This document shows, in pieces, positions 1 to 7,795 of a stretch of 64,000 bases of DNA (position 1 is the stretch's first letter; each line of letters begins with the position of its first letter). Below the pieces are notes generated by a model. That model was not told the origin of the DNA. It searched no databases and saw only the letters and a list, made by a program, of their open reading frames with translations. Both the position numbers and the translations under genes were made by a program. Where the stretch lies: contig NZ_CP108454.1 in assembly GCF_036240795.1 (NCBI RefSeq), positions 558,001-622,000 on the forward strand, read 5' to 3'. This DNA comes from Streptomyces sp. NBC_01268. Lineage in GTDB: Bacteria > Actinomycetota > Actinomycetes > Streptomycetales > Streptomycetaceae.

Positions 1-1
1 C

Positions 2-1078
2 GTCGACCGGCGGCAGGCGGAGACCTTCATCCGGCAGTTCCATCACGAGCAGCCGAACGAGGGGGACGCAGAGCGCAGGGTCCGGGCGGTCCTGGACGAG
101 ATCGACCGGACCGGCAGCTACGAGCACTCCCCCGCCGAGCTCGCGTTCGGCGCGCGGGTCGCGTGGCGCAACGCGGCACGGTGCATCGGGCGGCTGTACT
201 GGCGCAGCATGGTGGTACGGGACCTGCGGCACCTGACGGACGCCGACGACATCGCCGCCGCCTGCTTCGAGCACCTGCGGCTCGCCGGAAACGGCGGCCG
301 CGTCCGTCCGGTGCTGTCCGTCTTCGCGCCCGACCGGCCGGGCAGGCCCGCGCCGCGGATCGTCAACGACCAGCTCGTGCGGTACGCCGGACACCGGACC
401 GGTGACGGCGACTGGATCGGCGACCCCCGCAGCTCCCTGCTGACCGCCCGCGCCCGCCACTTGGGCTGGAAGCGCGACGAAGAGGCCTTCCAGACCCTCC
501 CGTTGATCGTGCAGGAACGTCCCGGCCTGCGCCCGGACTGGTACGAGCTGCCGGACGACACGGTGCTGGAGGTCCCGCTGAGCCATCCCGATCACGACTG
601 GTTCGCGGAGCTGGGGCTGCGCTGGTACGCCGTGCCCGCGATCAGCGACATGACGCTGGAGATCGGCGGCGTACGGTATCCGGCGGCGCCGTTCAACGGC
701 TGGTACATGGGCACGGAGATCGGAGCCCGCAACCTCGCCGACCCCGAGCGCTACGACCTCCTGCCGGTGGTGGCGGACCGGCTGGGCCTCGACCGGACGT
801 CGGAGCGCACGCTGTGGCGGGACCGGGCGCTGGTCGAGCTCAACGTGGCGGTGCTGCACTCCTACCAGGAGGCCGGGGTGACGATGGCCGACCATCACAC
901 CGAGTCGGACCGGTTCCTGCGCCACATCGCCCAGGAGACCCGCCTCGGCCGCTCGACCCCCGCCGACTGGAGCTGGATCGTCCCCCCGATATCCGGCTCC
1001 GCCACGTCCGTCTTCCACCGCTACTACGACCCCGTGGATCCGTCCCTCCGCCCCGCGTTCCTCCCCCGGGAGGCGTAG
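2..1078 (+). CDS. nos: Nitric oxide synthase oxygenase (5'-truncated by window edge)
   Basis: Bacterial NOS haem domain, which oxidises L-arginine to citrulline and NO using a reductase supplied in trans. The frame is open from base 2, so the start lies outside the window; 358 residues are visible, and since the family is about 360-380 residues only a short N-terminus is missing. The haem-ligand motif WRNAARCIGR is present with its Cys codon at 182-184. Further family signatures are the substrate/pterin stretch APFNGWYMGTEIGARNL and the C-terminal SGSATSVFHRYY. There is no attached FMN/FAD reductase, as expected for a bacterial enzyme. The next gene is convergent with a 21-base gap. No thaxtomin-type NRPS or P450 lies downstream, so its role here is open (signalling, oxidative protection or nitration). 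Identity is very secure. Confidence 0.95.
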   Translation, partial: VDRRQAETFIRQFHHEQPNEGDAERRVRAVLDEIDRTGSYEHSPAELAFGARVAWRNAARCIGRLYWRSMVVRDLRHLTDADDIAAACFEHLRLAGNGGRVRPVLSVFAPDRPGRPAPRIVNDQLVRYAGHRTGDGDWIGDPRSSLLTARARHLGWKRDEEAFQTLPLIVQERPGLRPDWYELPDDTVLEVPLSHPDHDWFAELGLRWYAVPAISDMTLEIGGVRYPAAPFNGWYMGTEIGARNLADPERYDLLPVVADRLGLDRTSERTLWRDRALVELNVAVLHSYQEAGVTMADHHTESDRFLRHIAQETRLGRSTPADWSWIVPPISGSATSVFHRYYDPVDPSLRPAFLPREA

Positions 1079-1099
1079 CCGGCCGCGCCCACAGAAGAC

Positions 1100-1612
1100 T
1101 CACGCGCTCCCCGCGCCCGGCTCCTGCCCCGCCCCCGGCGAGACCGGCCGCTCGAAGAAGGTCTCCAGAACGACGGTGGCCTGCGTCCCGCTGACCCCGT
1201 CGATCGCATAGATCCGGCGCAGCACGTCCTGGAGCTGCTCGGTGGTCGCCGTCCGCACCTTCACCAGCACGGAGGCGCTCCCGGCTATGACGTGCGCTTC
1301 CACGAGTTCGGGGAGCGCGGCGAAGTCCCGCGCCGAATCACCCATCCAGGCGGTCGAGTCGACCATCACGTACGCCAGCACGCCGCTGCCCACCGCCGCC
1401 GGGTCGACCTCGACGGTGGTGCGCCGGATGACGCCCGACTCCCGCAGTTTGCGTACCCGCTCGTGGGCGGCACCGGCGGAGAGGCCCACCGCCCGGCCCA
1501 GTGCGGCATAGGACTGGGTGGCGTCCTGCTGGAGCTGCGCCAGCAGGCCGCGATCTATGTGATCCACAACTCTCCGTTCGACACCGTCTTGCCGAGACCG
1601 TATCCCATCCAT
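1100..1612 (-). CDS. Lrp/AsnC family transcriptional regulator
   Basis: A 170-residue one-component regulator. An N-terminal winged HTH (about residues 18-70, including IDRGLLAQLQQDATQSYAAL) is followed by an AsnC/RAM effector-binding domain ending in the typical QATVVLETFFERP stretch. Lrp proteins bind amino acids or related small metabolites and act as oligomers on nearby promoters. The gene is divergent from the SMP-30/gluconolactonase gene with only 56 bases between them, so that gene is its most likely target. The start is uncertain: ATG at 1612 is used here, but the HTH begins unusually far in, and a GTG at 1567 behind a GGAGAG sequence is a plausible shorter start. Confidence 0.88.
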   Translation of the reverse strand: MDGIRSRQDGVERRVVDHIDRGLLAQLQQDATQSYAALGRAVGLSAGAAHERVRKLRESGVIRRTTVEVDPAAVGSGVLAYVMVDSTAWMGDSARDFAALPELVEAHVIAGSASVLVKVRTATTEQLQDVLRRIYAIDGVSGTQATVVLETFFERPVSPGAGQEPGAGSA

Positions 1613-1668
1613 CAGTGTCGGTCACAGGCCGAAGGTGATTCGGCAGATCTCATCACGAGGAGAACGGC

Positions 1669-2637
1669 ATGCCCACGCCCACCGAACGCCCCGCCTTGTA
1701 CGAGATGTTCGACGAGCGGTTCCGTACCGGCCGGTGCATGAACGGCGACGCGGAGCTGGAGGTCCTGTACACGGGCTGCCGCTGGGCGGAGGGGCCCGTC
1801 TACCTGCCCGCCTGGCGGCAGGTCGTCTGGAGCGACATCCCCAACGACCGGATGCTGCGCTGGGACGAGGAGACGGGGGCCGTCAGCGTCTTCCGCCGCA
1901 CCGCCGGGCACACCAACGGCAACACGCTGGACCGCGAGGGCCGCCTGATCACCTGTGAGCAGGGGAATCGCCGGGTGACCCGGACCGAGCACGACGGCAC
2001 GGTCACCGTGCTGGCCGACCGCTGGCAGGGCAAGCGGCTGAACAGCCCGAACGACGCGACGGTGAAGTCGGACGGCTCGATCTGGTTCTCCGACCCGGAC
2101 TTCGGCATCACCAGCGACTACGAGGGGCACCGCGCCACGAGCGAGATCGGTGCGAACAACGTCTACCGCGTCGATCCCTCGACCGGCACGGTCCGTCTGG
2201 TCGCCGACGGCTTCGGCGCGCCGAACGGTCTGGTCTTCGCGGCCGACGAGCGGCAGCTGTTCGTCTCCGACACGCGCGCGGGATGCATCCGGGTCTTCGA
2301 GGTGCGCGAGGACGGCACCCTCTCGGACGGCAAGGTCTTCGCCGACGCCTCGGCCCGCCCCCGGGCCCGCTTCGACAACCTGCGCTTCGACGACGACGGC
2401 CGGCTCTGGGCGGCGGCGATGGACGACGGCGTGCACTGCTACGACCCCGACGGCACCCTCATCGGGCGCCTGGACGTCCCCGAGGCGGTCGCCAACATCT
2501 CCTGGGGCGGCACCAAGCGCAACCGCCTCTTCATCACCGCCGAGACCAGCCTCTACTCCCTCGTCATGGCCGTCACCGGCACCCACCCGACGGGTCCGGG
2601 GCGACGGCCCTGGCTGGACGCCGAGGGCCTCGGCTGA
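1669..2637 (+). CDS. SMP-30/gluconolactonase/LRE family protein
   Basis: A 322-residue six-bladed beta-propeller of the SMP-30 family, metal-dependent lactonases such as gluconolactonase. Family signatures include the N-terminal metal ligand region RWAEGPVY, the NSPNDATVKSDGSIWFSDPDFG blade with its metal-binding Asn/Asp, and GAPNGLVFAADERQLFVSDT. There is no signal peptide, so it is probably cytosolic and opens sugar lactones made by a dehydrogenase. The start is well supported by a GAGGAG-type ribosome-binding site about 8 bases upstream of ATG 1669. The divergent Lrp gene suggests inducible expression. The substrate cannot be read from sequence. It appears to be a single-gene transcription unit. 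Confidence 0.9.
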   Translation: MPTPTERPALYEMFDERFRTGRCMNGDAELEVLYTGCRWAEGPVYLPAWRQVVWSDIPNDRMLRWDEETGAVSVFRRTAGHTNGNTLDREGRLITCEQGNRRVTRTEHDGTVTVLADRWQGKRLNSPNDATVKSDGSIWFSDPDFGITSDYEGHRATSEIGANNVYRVDPSTGTVRLVADGFGAPNGLVFAADERQLFVSDTRAGCIRVFEVREDGTLSDGKVFADASARPRARFDNLRFDDDGRLWAAAMDDGVHCYDPDGTLIGRLDVPEAVANISWGGTKRNRLFITAETSLYSLVMAVTGTHPTGPGRRPWLDAEGLG

Positions 2638-2707
2638 CGGACTCCTCGTCCCCGTAGCGCAGCTCGGCGTCGTTCCGGTCGACGCCGAGCTCCTTCGTGA
2701 ACACCCC

Positions 2708-2713
2708 TACACT
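2708..2713 (+). promoter_or_regulatory. -10 element of a leaderless-type promoter for the VOC gene
   Basis: TACACT lies 7 bases before ATG 2721, the spacing seen when transcription starts at the initiation codon. No Shine-Dalgarno sequence is present. This favours ATG 2721 over the in-frame GTG at 2697, which would place the -10 box inside the coding sequence. Confidence 0.5.
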
Positions 2714-2720
2714 GATCCTC

Positions 2721-3104
2721 ATGGCATGCCGCATCAGTGAGCTGGTCATCGACTGCGTCGATCCCGAACGACTCGCCTCGTTCTGGAGCGAGGTCCTCGG
2801 CTACGTCGAACTCAGCCGCGAAGAGGACGGAAGCATCGAGATCGGGCCGGCCGACACCGGGTTCGGCGGACCGCAGCCGACCCTCGTCCTCAGCCCCAGC
2901 ACCGATCCCCGGCCCGCGAGGCTCCGCCTGCACATCGACGTCAGCCCCACCGACCGCGACAAGGACGCCGAACTGGAGCGCCTCCTCGCCCTCGGTGCCG
3001 AGCCCGCCGACATCGGCCAGACCGGCACCGAGAACTGGCACGTCCTCACCGACCCCGAGGGCAACGAGTTCTGCCTCCTGCGCACCCGGATCCAGCCGGT
3101 CTGA
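2721..3104 (+). CDS. VOC (glyoxalase-like) superfamily protein
   Basis: A 127-residue protein with the vicinal-oxygen-chelate fold. It opens with the usual VOC strand (ISELVIDCVDPERLASFWSEVLGY), has a central RLHIDVSPTDRDKDAELERL segment, and ends with the classic DPEGNEFCLLR metal-ligand motif. This subgroup is common in actinobacteria. Members can be glyoxalases, dioxygenases or antibiotic-binding proteins, and the substrate is unknown here. The start at 2721 is chosen because a -10-like TACACT sits just upstream and the conserved domain begins immediately. It stands alone between the lactonase and the convergent two-component operon, 25 bases from the lipoprotein stop. Confidence 0.85.
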   Translation: MACRISELVIDCVDPERLASFWSEVLGYVELSREEDGSIEIGPADTGFGGPQPTLVLSPSTDPRPARLRLHIDVSPTDRDKDAELERLLALGAEPADIGQTGTENWHVLTDPEGNEFCLLRTRIQPV

Positions 3105-3129
3105 GCGTCCGCGTCGTCGTACCGCACGC

Positions 3130-3657
3130 TCACTGGTCGCCCAGGAACTGGGAGCAGCGGTACGGCCCCAGGGGGCGGCCTTCGCCGTTGAGGGTGACCT
3201 GGACGTCGTCCGGGCGGATCGTGGGGTGGAGGGCGGACTGGGCTCGGGCGAGGGTGCAGACGAGTTGGCCGTTGACCAGGTCGTCGCGACGGTTGCCGGA
3301 GAACGTGGTGCCGGGCGAGCTGAGGGTGACTCGGGTGCCCTGTCCCGTGGCGTCGTAAGGGAGTTGGCTGACCAGGGTGGTCAGGCCTCGTTCCTGTTCC
3401 GGGTCGGTGGGGCCGGCGGCCAGGAGTTTGAGGGCCGCGTCCAGTTCGGTGATCTGCACGTCGGGGCGCGAGACGCCTTCCAGGTGGCCCGTCGGTGACA
3501 CGAAGTAGAGGCGGAGGCCCTTGGTGAGGCCGGTCGGCGGTTCACCCGCGCCGATCACGCCGCTCGGCTGCACGCCGCAGGACGACAGCGACGCGGCCGT
3601 CAGCAGGGCTGCGAGTGCGACCGTCAGGGAGCGGAGGACGGGAGGGGCGGTGGTCAT
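3130..3657 (-). CDS. GerMN-domain lipoprotein of the two-component operon
   Basis: A 175-residue secreted lipoprotein. The signal peptide is followed by a lipobox (LSSC, lipidated Cys about residue 28), and the rest resembles the GerMN (sporulation/germination) domain: LRLYFVSPTGHLEGVSR, ELDAALKLLAAGPTDPEQERGL and a C-terminal VQVTLNGEGRPLGPYRCSQF. Its ATG overlaps the histidine kinase stop in an ATGA, so it is the third gene of the RR-HK-lipoprotein operon. Lipoproteins placed like this are often accessory to the sensor kinase, modulating ligand perception at the membrane; that role is inferred from context. The start is fixed by the overlap and the signal peptide, although the frame stays open far upstream. 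Confidence 0.87.
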   Translation of the reverse strand: MTTAPPVLRSLTVALAALLTAASLSSCGVQPSGVIGAGEPPTGLTKGLRLYFVSPTGHLEGVSRPDVQITELDAALKLLAAGPTDPEQERGLTTLVSQLPYDATGQGTRVTLSSPGTTFSGNRRDDLVNGQLVCTLARAQSALHPTIRPDDVQVTLNGEGRPLGPYRCSQFLGDQ

Positions 3658-5201
3658 GCGGTGGGGGCCTTCGCCTCGGTCTCGGACAGGGGCAGGGGAA
3701 GGCTGAGGGTGAAGACGGCGCCGCCTTCCGGGGCGTTCGTCGCCTCTATCGTTCCGCCGTGCAGGCGGGCGTTCTCCAGGGAGATGGCGGTGCCGAGGCC
3801 GCTGCCTTCGGAGCGGGTGCGTGCCGCGTCCGCCTTGTAGAAGCGGTCGAAGACGCGGGTGAGCGCCTCGGGCGAGAGTCCCGGGCCCTGGTCGGTGACC
3901 GTGACCACGGCCGTTCGGCCGGTGGGCGTGGGCGTCGAGGTCAGGGTCAGGGTCACCGGGGGCGCTCCGTGGTGCAGGGCGTTTCCCACCAGGTTCGCGA
4001 TGATGACGTCCAGGCGGCGCCGGTCCAGCGGGGCGCGTACGCCTTCGGGGAGTTCCGTACGGACCGCGTCCGTCCAGCCGCGCAGGGCCAGGCTCGCCCG
4101 GATCGCCTCGGCCACGTCCGTGTCGGTGAGGGTCAGGCGGGCCGCGCCGGAGTCGAACCGCGACATCTCCATCAGGTCGTCGACCAGGCGGGACAGCTTC
4201 GCCGTCTCGGCGCTGACCGTGCGGGCGGCCTGGGCGGTGTCCGGCGGGAGCTGGTCGGCGTCCTCCTCCAGGACGGTGGCCACCATGGTCATCGCGGCGA
4301 GCGGGGTGCGCAGTTCGTGGGAGACGTCCGCGACGAAGCGCCGGGCGCGTTCCTCCTGGTCGCGCAGGTGGGTCACCGAGGACTGGAGCTCGTCGGCCGT
4401 CTCGTTGAAGTCCTGGGCCAGGTTGGCGAGTTCGTCGCGCCCCTTGACCGCCACCCGGATCGAGAGGTCGCCTTCGGCGAGCTTCCGGGTCGCCCGTCCC
4501 AGGTCGCGCACCGGGCGCAGGACGGCGCGGGCGGAGAGCAGGGCGAGGAGCGCCGAGAGCAGGACGACGGGGGCGACGCCGTCCCGCACCGCCGTGAGCA
4601 GTGCCCCCGTGTCGTCCTGTTCGGGGCGCAGTGAGGTGACGGCGTAGACCTCCAGGCCCGAGGCCCGCCCGTCGTCCCCGAAGGTGACGGGGGTGCCCAC
4701 GACGAGGTACGGGGTGTCGCGGTGGGTGACGCGCTGGAAGCTCATGGCCGAGCGCGTGCGGACCGCCTCGCGCAGTTCCGGGGTGATCCTGCTCGAGTCG
4801 GCGAGCCGGTCGGAGCTGCCCTGGAGTTCGCGGTAGCGGGTGACGACGAGCGGGGCGCCGTCGAGGCTCTGCGAGACGCGTTCGGCGAGTTCGGTGAGTC
4901 CGCGTGCGGTCGGCGGCAGGTCGACGTCGGGGGCCAGCGTCGTCACGCGGTCGTGCACGTTGTCCTGGAAGGAGTCCTGGGCGCGTTTGAGGATCGCGGT
5001 CCGCGCCTCGCGGTACGCGAGCACGGTCGCCGTGGCGGAGCCGGTCAGTGTGACGAGGACGAAGGTGACGACGAGGCGGGTGCGCAGGCTGCCCAGCCAC
5101 GGCCCGCGCGCCCGCCGGGAGCGGAGGGGGCGGAGGGGGGCTTCCGGGCGGCTTCCGCCTTCGGGGTTCCGGGCCCGCGGCGAGGGGCGGCGCGGCTTCA
5201 T
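3654..5201 (-). CDS. Two-component sensor histidine kinase
   Basis: A 515-residue membrane kinase. It has a basic cytosolic N-terminus, TM1 (about residues 40-62), an extracytoplasmic sensor region (about 63-205) and TM2 (about 207-228), followed by HAMP (about 229-280), HisKA with the H-box FVADVSHELRTPL (His295), and HATPase_c with N-box NLVGNALHHGAP, G1 DQGPGLS and G2 GSGLGTAI. All catalytic boxes look intact. The stop overlaps the lipoprotein start and the start overlaps the response regulator stop, both as ATGA, giving tight translational coupling. The signal is unknown. The divergent MacB-like efflux operon suggests cell-envelope stress or an antimicrobial peptide, which is inference. 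Confidence 0.93.
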   Translation of the reverse strand: MKPRRPSPRARNPEGGSRPEAPLRPLRSRRARGPWLGSLRTRLVVTFVLVTLTGSATATVLAYREARTAILKRAQDSFQDNVHDRVTTLAPDVDLPPTARGLTELAERVSQSLDGAPLVVTRYRELQGSSDRLADSSRITPELREAVRTRSAMSFQRVTHRDTPYLVVGTPVTFGDDGRASGLEVYAVTSLRPEQDDTGALLTAVRDGVAPVVLLSALLALLSARAVLRPVRDLGRATRKLAEGDLSIRVAVKGRDELANLAQDFNETADELQSSVTHLRDQEERARRFVADVSHELRTPLAAMTMVATVLEEDADQLPPDTAQAARTVSAETAKLSRLVDDLMEMSRFDSGAARLTLTDTDVAEAIRASLALRGWTDAVRTELPEGVRAPLDRRRLDVIIANLVGNALHHGAPPVTLTLTSTPTPTGRTAVVTVTDQGPGLSPEALTRVFDRFYKADAARTRSEGSGLGTAISLENARLHGGTIEATNAPEGGAVFTLSLPLPLSETEAKAPTA

Positions 5202-5887
5202 ACCGGCCCGAAGCGGTAGCCGAAGCCGCGGACCGTCTGTATGTAGCGCGGTCGCGCCGGCTCGTCCTCGATCTTCGCGCGCAGGCGCCCCACCGCCGCG
5301 TCGACCAGGCGCGAGTCCCCGAGGTAGTCGTGGTCCCAGACGCGTTCGAGCAGCTGCTCCCGGCTGAGGACCCGGCCGGGCGACGCGGAGAGTTCCAGGA
5401 GCAGGCGCAGCTCGGTGGGCGGCAGGGCGACGGGGGTGCCGTGCCGGGTGACGGTGAGTCCGGCGCGGTCCACGACGAGTCCGGTGTACTCGGAGCGTTC
5501 GGGGTGGGCGGGCTGCGGCTCGGCCCGGCGCAGGGCGGCCTTGATGCGGGCTTCCAGGACGGGCGCGGTGACGGGCTTGACGACGTAGTCGTCGGCGCCG
5601 GCCTCCAGGCCCTGCACGATGTCGGCGTCGTCCCCGCGGGCGGTGAGCATGATGACGGGCAGGGTGGAGCGGGCCCGCAGGCGGCGGCAGACCTCGAAGC
5701 CGTCGATGCCGGGCAGCATGAGGTCGAGGACCGCGAGCTCCACGGTCTTCCCGGCCGGGCCGTCGAGGAGGGCGAGCGCTTCCTCACCGGTGGCCGCGGT
5801 GTCGACGTCGTAGCCGTGTCGGCGCAGGACGAGCTCCATGCCGTCGCGCACGGCGGCGTCGTCCTCGATCAGAAGCACATGGGGCAT
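5198..5887 (-). CDS. OmpR-family response regulator
   Basis: A 229-residue regulator with a receiver domain (about 1-120) and an OmpR/PhoB winged HTH (about 130-228). The acidic pocket is DD at 9-10, the phospho-acceptor is Asp55 in LAVLDLMLPG, and the conserved Lys is at about 104 in DYVVKPV. The DNA-binding domain contains LSREQLLERVWDHDYLGDSR and ends in IQTVRGFGYRF. It is the first gene of the RR-HK-lipoprotein operon. A CATAAT box (5895-5900, minus strand) ends 7 bases before the ATG, so the transcript may be leaderless. Direct repeats of TGTTACGT between this gene and the divergent efflux operon are the obvious candidate targets. Confidence 0.94.
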   Translation of the reverse strand: MPHVLLIEDDAAVRDGMELVLRRHGYDVDTAATGEEALALLDGPAGKTVELAVLDLMLPGIDGFEVCRRLRARSTLPVIMLTARGDDADIVQGLEAGADDYVVKPVTAPVLEARIKAALRRAEPQPAHPERSEYTGLVVDRAGLTVTRHGTPVALPPTELRLLLELSASPGRVLSREQLLERVWDHDYLGDSRLVDAAVGRLRAKIEDEPARPRYIQTVRGFGYRFGPV

Positions 5888-5958
5888 GCGTCCGATTATG
5901 GGTGAGGATTTCGCCGCGTCCGCCCTGCTCAGGGCCCCGATCCGCAGGCCGCCGGCAT

Positions 5959-5987
5959 TGTTACGTTCTCATCATGTGGTGTTACGT
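5959..5987 (+). promoter_or_regulatory. Direct-repeat operator candidate for the OmpR-type regulator
   Basis: TGTTACGT occurs at 5959-5966 and again at 5980-5987, a 21-base period (two helical turns), within the 154-base gap between the divergent response regulator and the lipoprotein/ABC operon. OmpR-family regulators usually bind such same-face direct repeats. The function is inferred from layout. Confidence 0.5.
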
Positions 5988-6041
5988 GTTCATGGAGCGG
6001 CGCGGGAGAGACCGTCACGTCGGCGCCTGAGAGTCGTCCGC

Positions 6042-6710
6042 ATGACCTCGAACACCTCGAACACCTCGGACGCCTCCGCCGCCCGTACGCGCCGTCGCCG
6101 TCCCCGTGCCGCCCTCTCCTCGCTCCTCGCGCTCCCGGTCCTCGCCTTCGCCGTCGCCTGCGGCTCCGACGGCGGGGTCAAGGAGGCCGGGGTCGCCACC
6201 GTCCCCGACGAGACGCCGGCCGCCTCCGCCACCCCGAGCGGCACCGGCGGGGGCGGATCGTCGGCGGCCGGCGGCAAGGGCGCCTTCTACGACGCGCAGA
6301 TGAACTACGTGCGGTGCATGCGCGGCAAGGGCGGCGTCAAGGAGTTCCCCGATCCCAAGCTGAGCGGCTACCTGGACTGGTCGAAGATCGACGAGCTGAG
6401 CCCCACGTACCCCGAGGTGTCCAAGGGCGGCAAGAACGGCGTCTGCGTGACCGAGATGACCGCGGCCGCGCAGGAGGAACCGGAGCGCGACGCGCAGACG
6501 GAGTACGAGTCGATGCTCGCGCACGCGCAGTGCATGCGCGAGAAGGGCGTGTCGCGGTTCCAGAACCCGACGATGTCCGGCGGCAACGTGATCCCCGGCG
6601 GCGATCCGAATCCGGCGAGCCCGTCGTTCGACCGTAACTCCCCCGCGTACAAGCAGGCCGTCGCGGCCTGCAAGGACAAGCTCCTCGACGGCCTGGACGG
6701 CATGCAGTGA
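6042..6710 (+). CDS. Lipoprotein with two Cys-Met repeats, first gene of MacB-type operon
   Basis: A 222-residue lipoprotein with a basic N-terminus, hydrophobic stretch and lipobox AVAC (lipidated Cys about residue 40), then a Thr/Pro/Ala/Gly-rich linker. The mature part carries two related segments, MNYVRCMRGKGG and AHAQCMREKGV, each followed by a F-P/N proline stretch, suggesting an internal duplication with paired cysteines. No enzymatic motif is seen. ATG 6042 gives a proper signal peptide, although the frame is open back to 5838. The stop overlaps the next gene's GTG (GTGA). This lipoprotein type repeatedly precedes peptidoglycan-binding fusion proteins and MacB-like ABC genes in streptomycetes, so it is probably an extracytoplasmic subunit or sensor for the transporter. 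Confidence 0.85.
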   Translation: MTSNTSNTSDASAARTRRRRPRAALSSLLALPVLAFAVACGSDGGVKEAGVATVPDETPAASATPSGTGGGGSSAAGGKGAFYDAQMNYVRCMRGKGGVKEFPDPKLSGYLDWSKIDELSPTYPEVSKGGKNGVCVTEMTAAAQEEPERDAQTEYESMLAHAQCMREKGVSRFQNPTMSGGNVIPGGDPNPASPSFDRNSPAYKQAVAACKDKLLDGLDGMQ

Positions 6711-7795
6711 CGCGGCGCAGGACCCTTCTCCTCGGTGGTGCGCTGACCGTGGTCCTGGCGGGCGGTGCCGGGGCCGTCGTGCTCGGCGCCGGGCCGGAGG
6801 CGGCGCCCGCGGGCGGTGGGCGGGGGCTGCCGCCCGCCACGGCCACCGTCGTACGGACCGACCTGGTGAGCAGCAAGACCGTCGACGGCCGGCTCGACTA
6901 CGCGGGCCGGCGGCCGGTGAAGGCGGCGGTCCCGGGCACGGTCACGGTGGCGGCCGAGGAGGGCGCGACCGTACGGCAGGGGCAGGCGCTGTACGAGCTC
7001 GACGACAAGCCCGTCACCCTGCTGTACGGGCCGGTGCCCATGTTCCGCGAGATGCGGACCGGCGACCGGGGCACGGACGTCCTCCAGCTGGAACGCAATC
7101 TGCGGGACCTCGGGTTCGGCGGCGGGATGTACGTGGACCCGCGGTACGACGCGGCGACGGAGGCCGCCGTCAAGCGCTGGCAGAAGTCGCTCAACCGGGA
7201 GCCGACGGGTCGGGTCGGCAAGGGGGACGTGGTCTTCCAGCCGGGCCGGGTCAGGGTCGTCACGGCGGACGCGGCCCTGGCCGACCAGGTCGGGCCCGAC
7301 CGGCCGGTGCTCACCGTCGCCTCGCCCCGTCCCGTCGTACGGGCCGACCTCGACCAGGCGGACGCGCCGCTGACCGCGCAGGGCACCCGCGTGGAGGTGA
7401 CGCTGCCCAGTGGGACGACGGTACCGGGGAAGGTGACGGGCACGGTACGGCCCGGCGGCGACGGGGCCGGGGGCGCCGACGGGGCCGGGGGCGGGGGCGC
7501 CCGGGAGGGGATCACCGTCGAGGTGACCCTCGACGACGGGACGCCGACGGGCGAGGACGCCCGGGCCACGGCGAGCGTGAAGTTCGTGAGCGAGAGCAGG
7601 AAGGGGGTGCTCGTGGTACCCGTCGAGGCGGTGGTGGCGCTGCGCGGCGAGAACGGCGGCTACGGGCTCGAAGTCGTCGAGGGGTCCACGAGCCGGATGG
7701 TGCGGGTGGAGACCGGCATGACCGCCGACGGGAAGATCGAGGTCAGCGGTGCCCACCTGCGCGAAGGGATGCGGGTGGGGGTGGCGGCGTCGTGA
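6707..7795 (+). CDS. Peptidoglycan-binding membrane fusion protein (HlyD/MacA-like)
   Basis: A 362-residue exported protein: N-terminal signal/anchor (about 7-28), a biotinyl-lipoyl-like region (about 65-100, GTVTVAAEEGATVRQGQ), then a peptidoglycan-binding domain 1 segment (about 110-170, GTDVLQLERNLRDLGF) inserted before a second beta-barrel half that ends with GMTADGKIEVSGAHLREGMRVGV. The architecture is that of Gram-positive adaptor proteins working with MacB-type ABC permeases. A Gly/Asp-rich repeat (about residues 247-264, coded by near-identical GACGGGGCC units) looks like a variable linker. GTG 6707 overlaps the upstream stop, and its own stop overlaps the ATPase start, so the four genes are translationally coupled. 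Confidence 0.88.
   Translation: MTRRRTLLLGGALTVVLAGGAGAVVLGAGPEAAPAGGGRGLPPATATVVRTDLVSSKTVDGRLDYAGRRPVKAAVPGTVTVAAEEGATVRQGQALYELDDKPVTLLYGPVPMFREMRTGDRGTDVLQLERNLRDLGFGGGMYVDPRYDAATEAAVKRWQKSLNREPTGRVGKGDVVFQPGRVRVVTADAALADQVGPDRPVLTVASPRPVVRADLDQADAPLTAQGTRVEVTLPSGTTVPGKVTGTVRPGGDGAGGADGAGGGGAREGITVEVTLDDGTPTGEDARATASVKFVSESRKGVLVVPVEAVVALRGENGGYGLEVVEGSTSRMVRVETGMTADGKIEVSGAHLREGMRVGVAAS

Noticed and set aside
2..1078. Thaxtomin-type nitration cluster
   Set aside because: The NO synthase is not followed by an NRPS or the nitrating P450; neighbours are unrelated regulators and a lactonase.
3130..5787. Single 885-codon minus frame covering the lipoprotein and most of the kinase region
   Set aside because: Only its last 175 codons are coding (lipoprotein); the rest is out of frame with the kinase.
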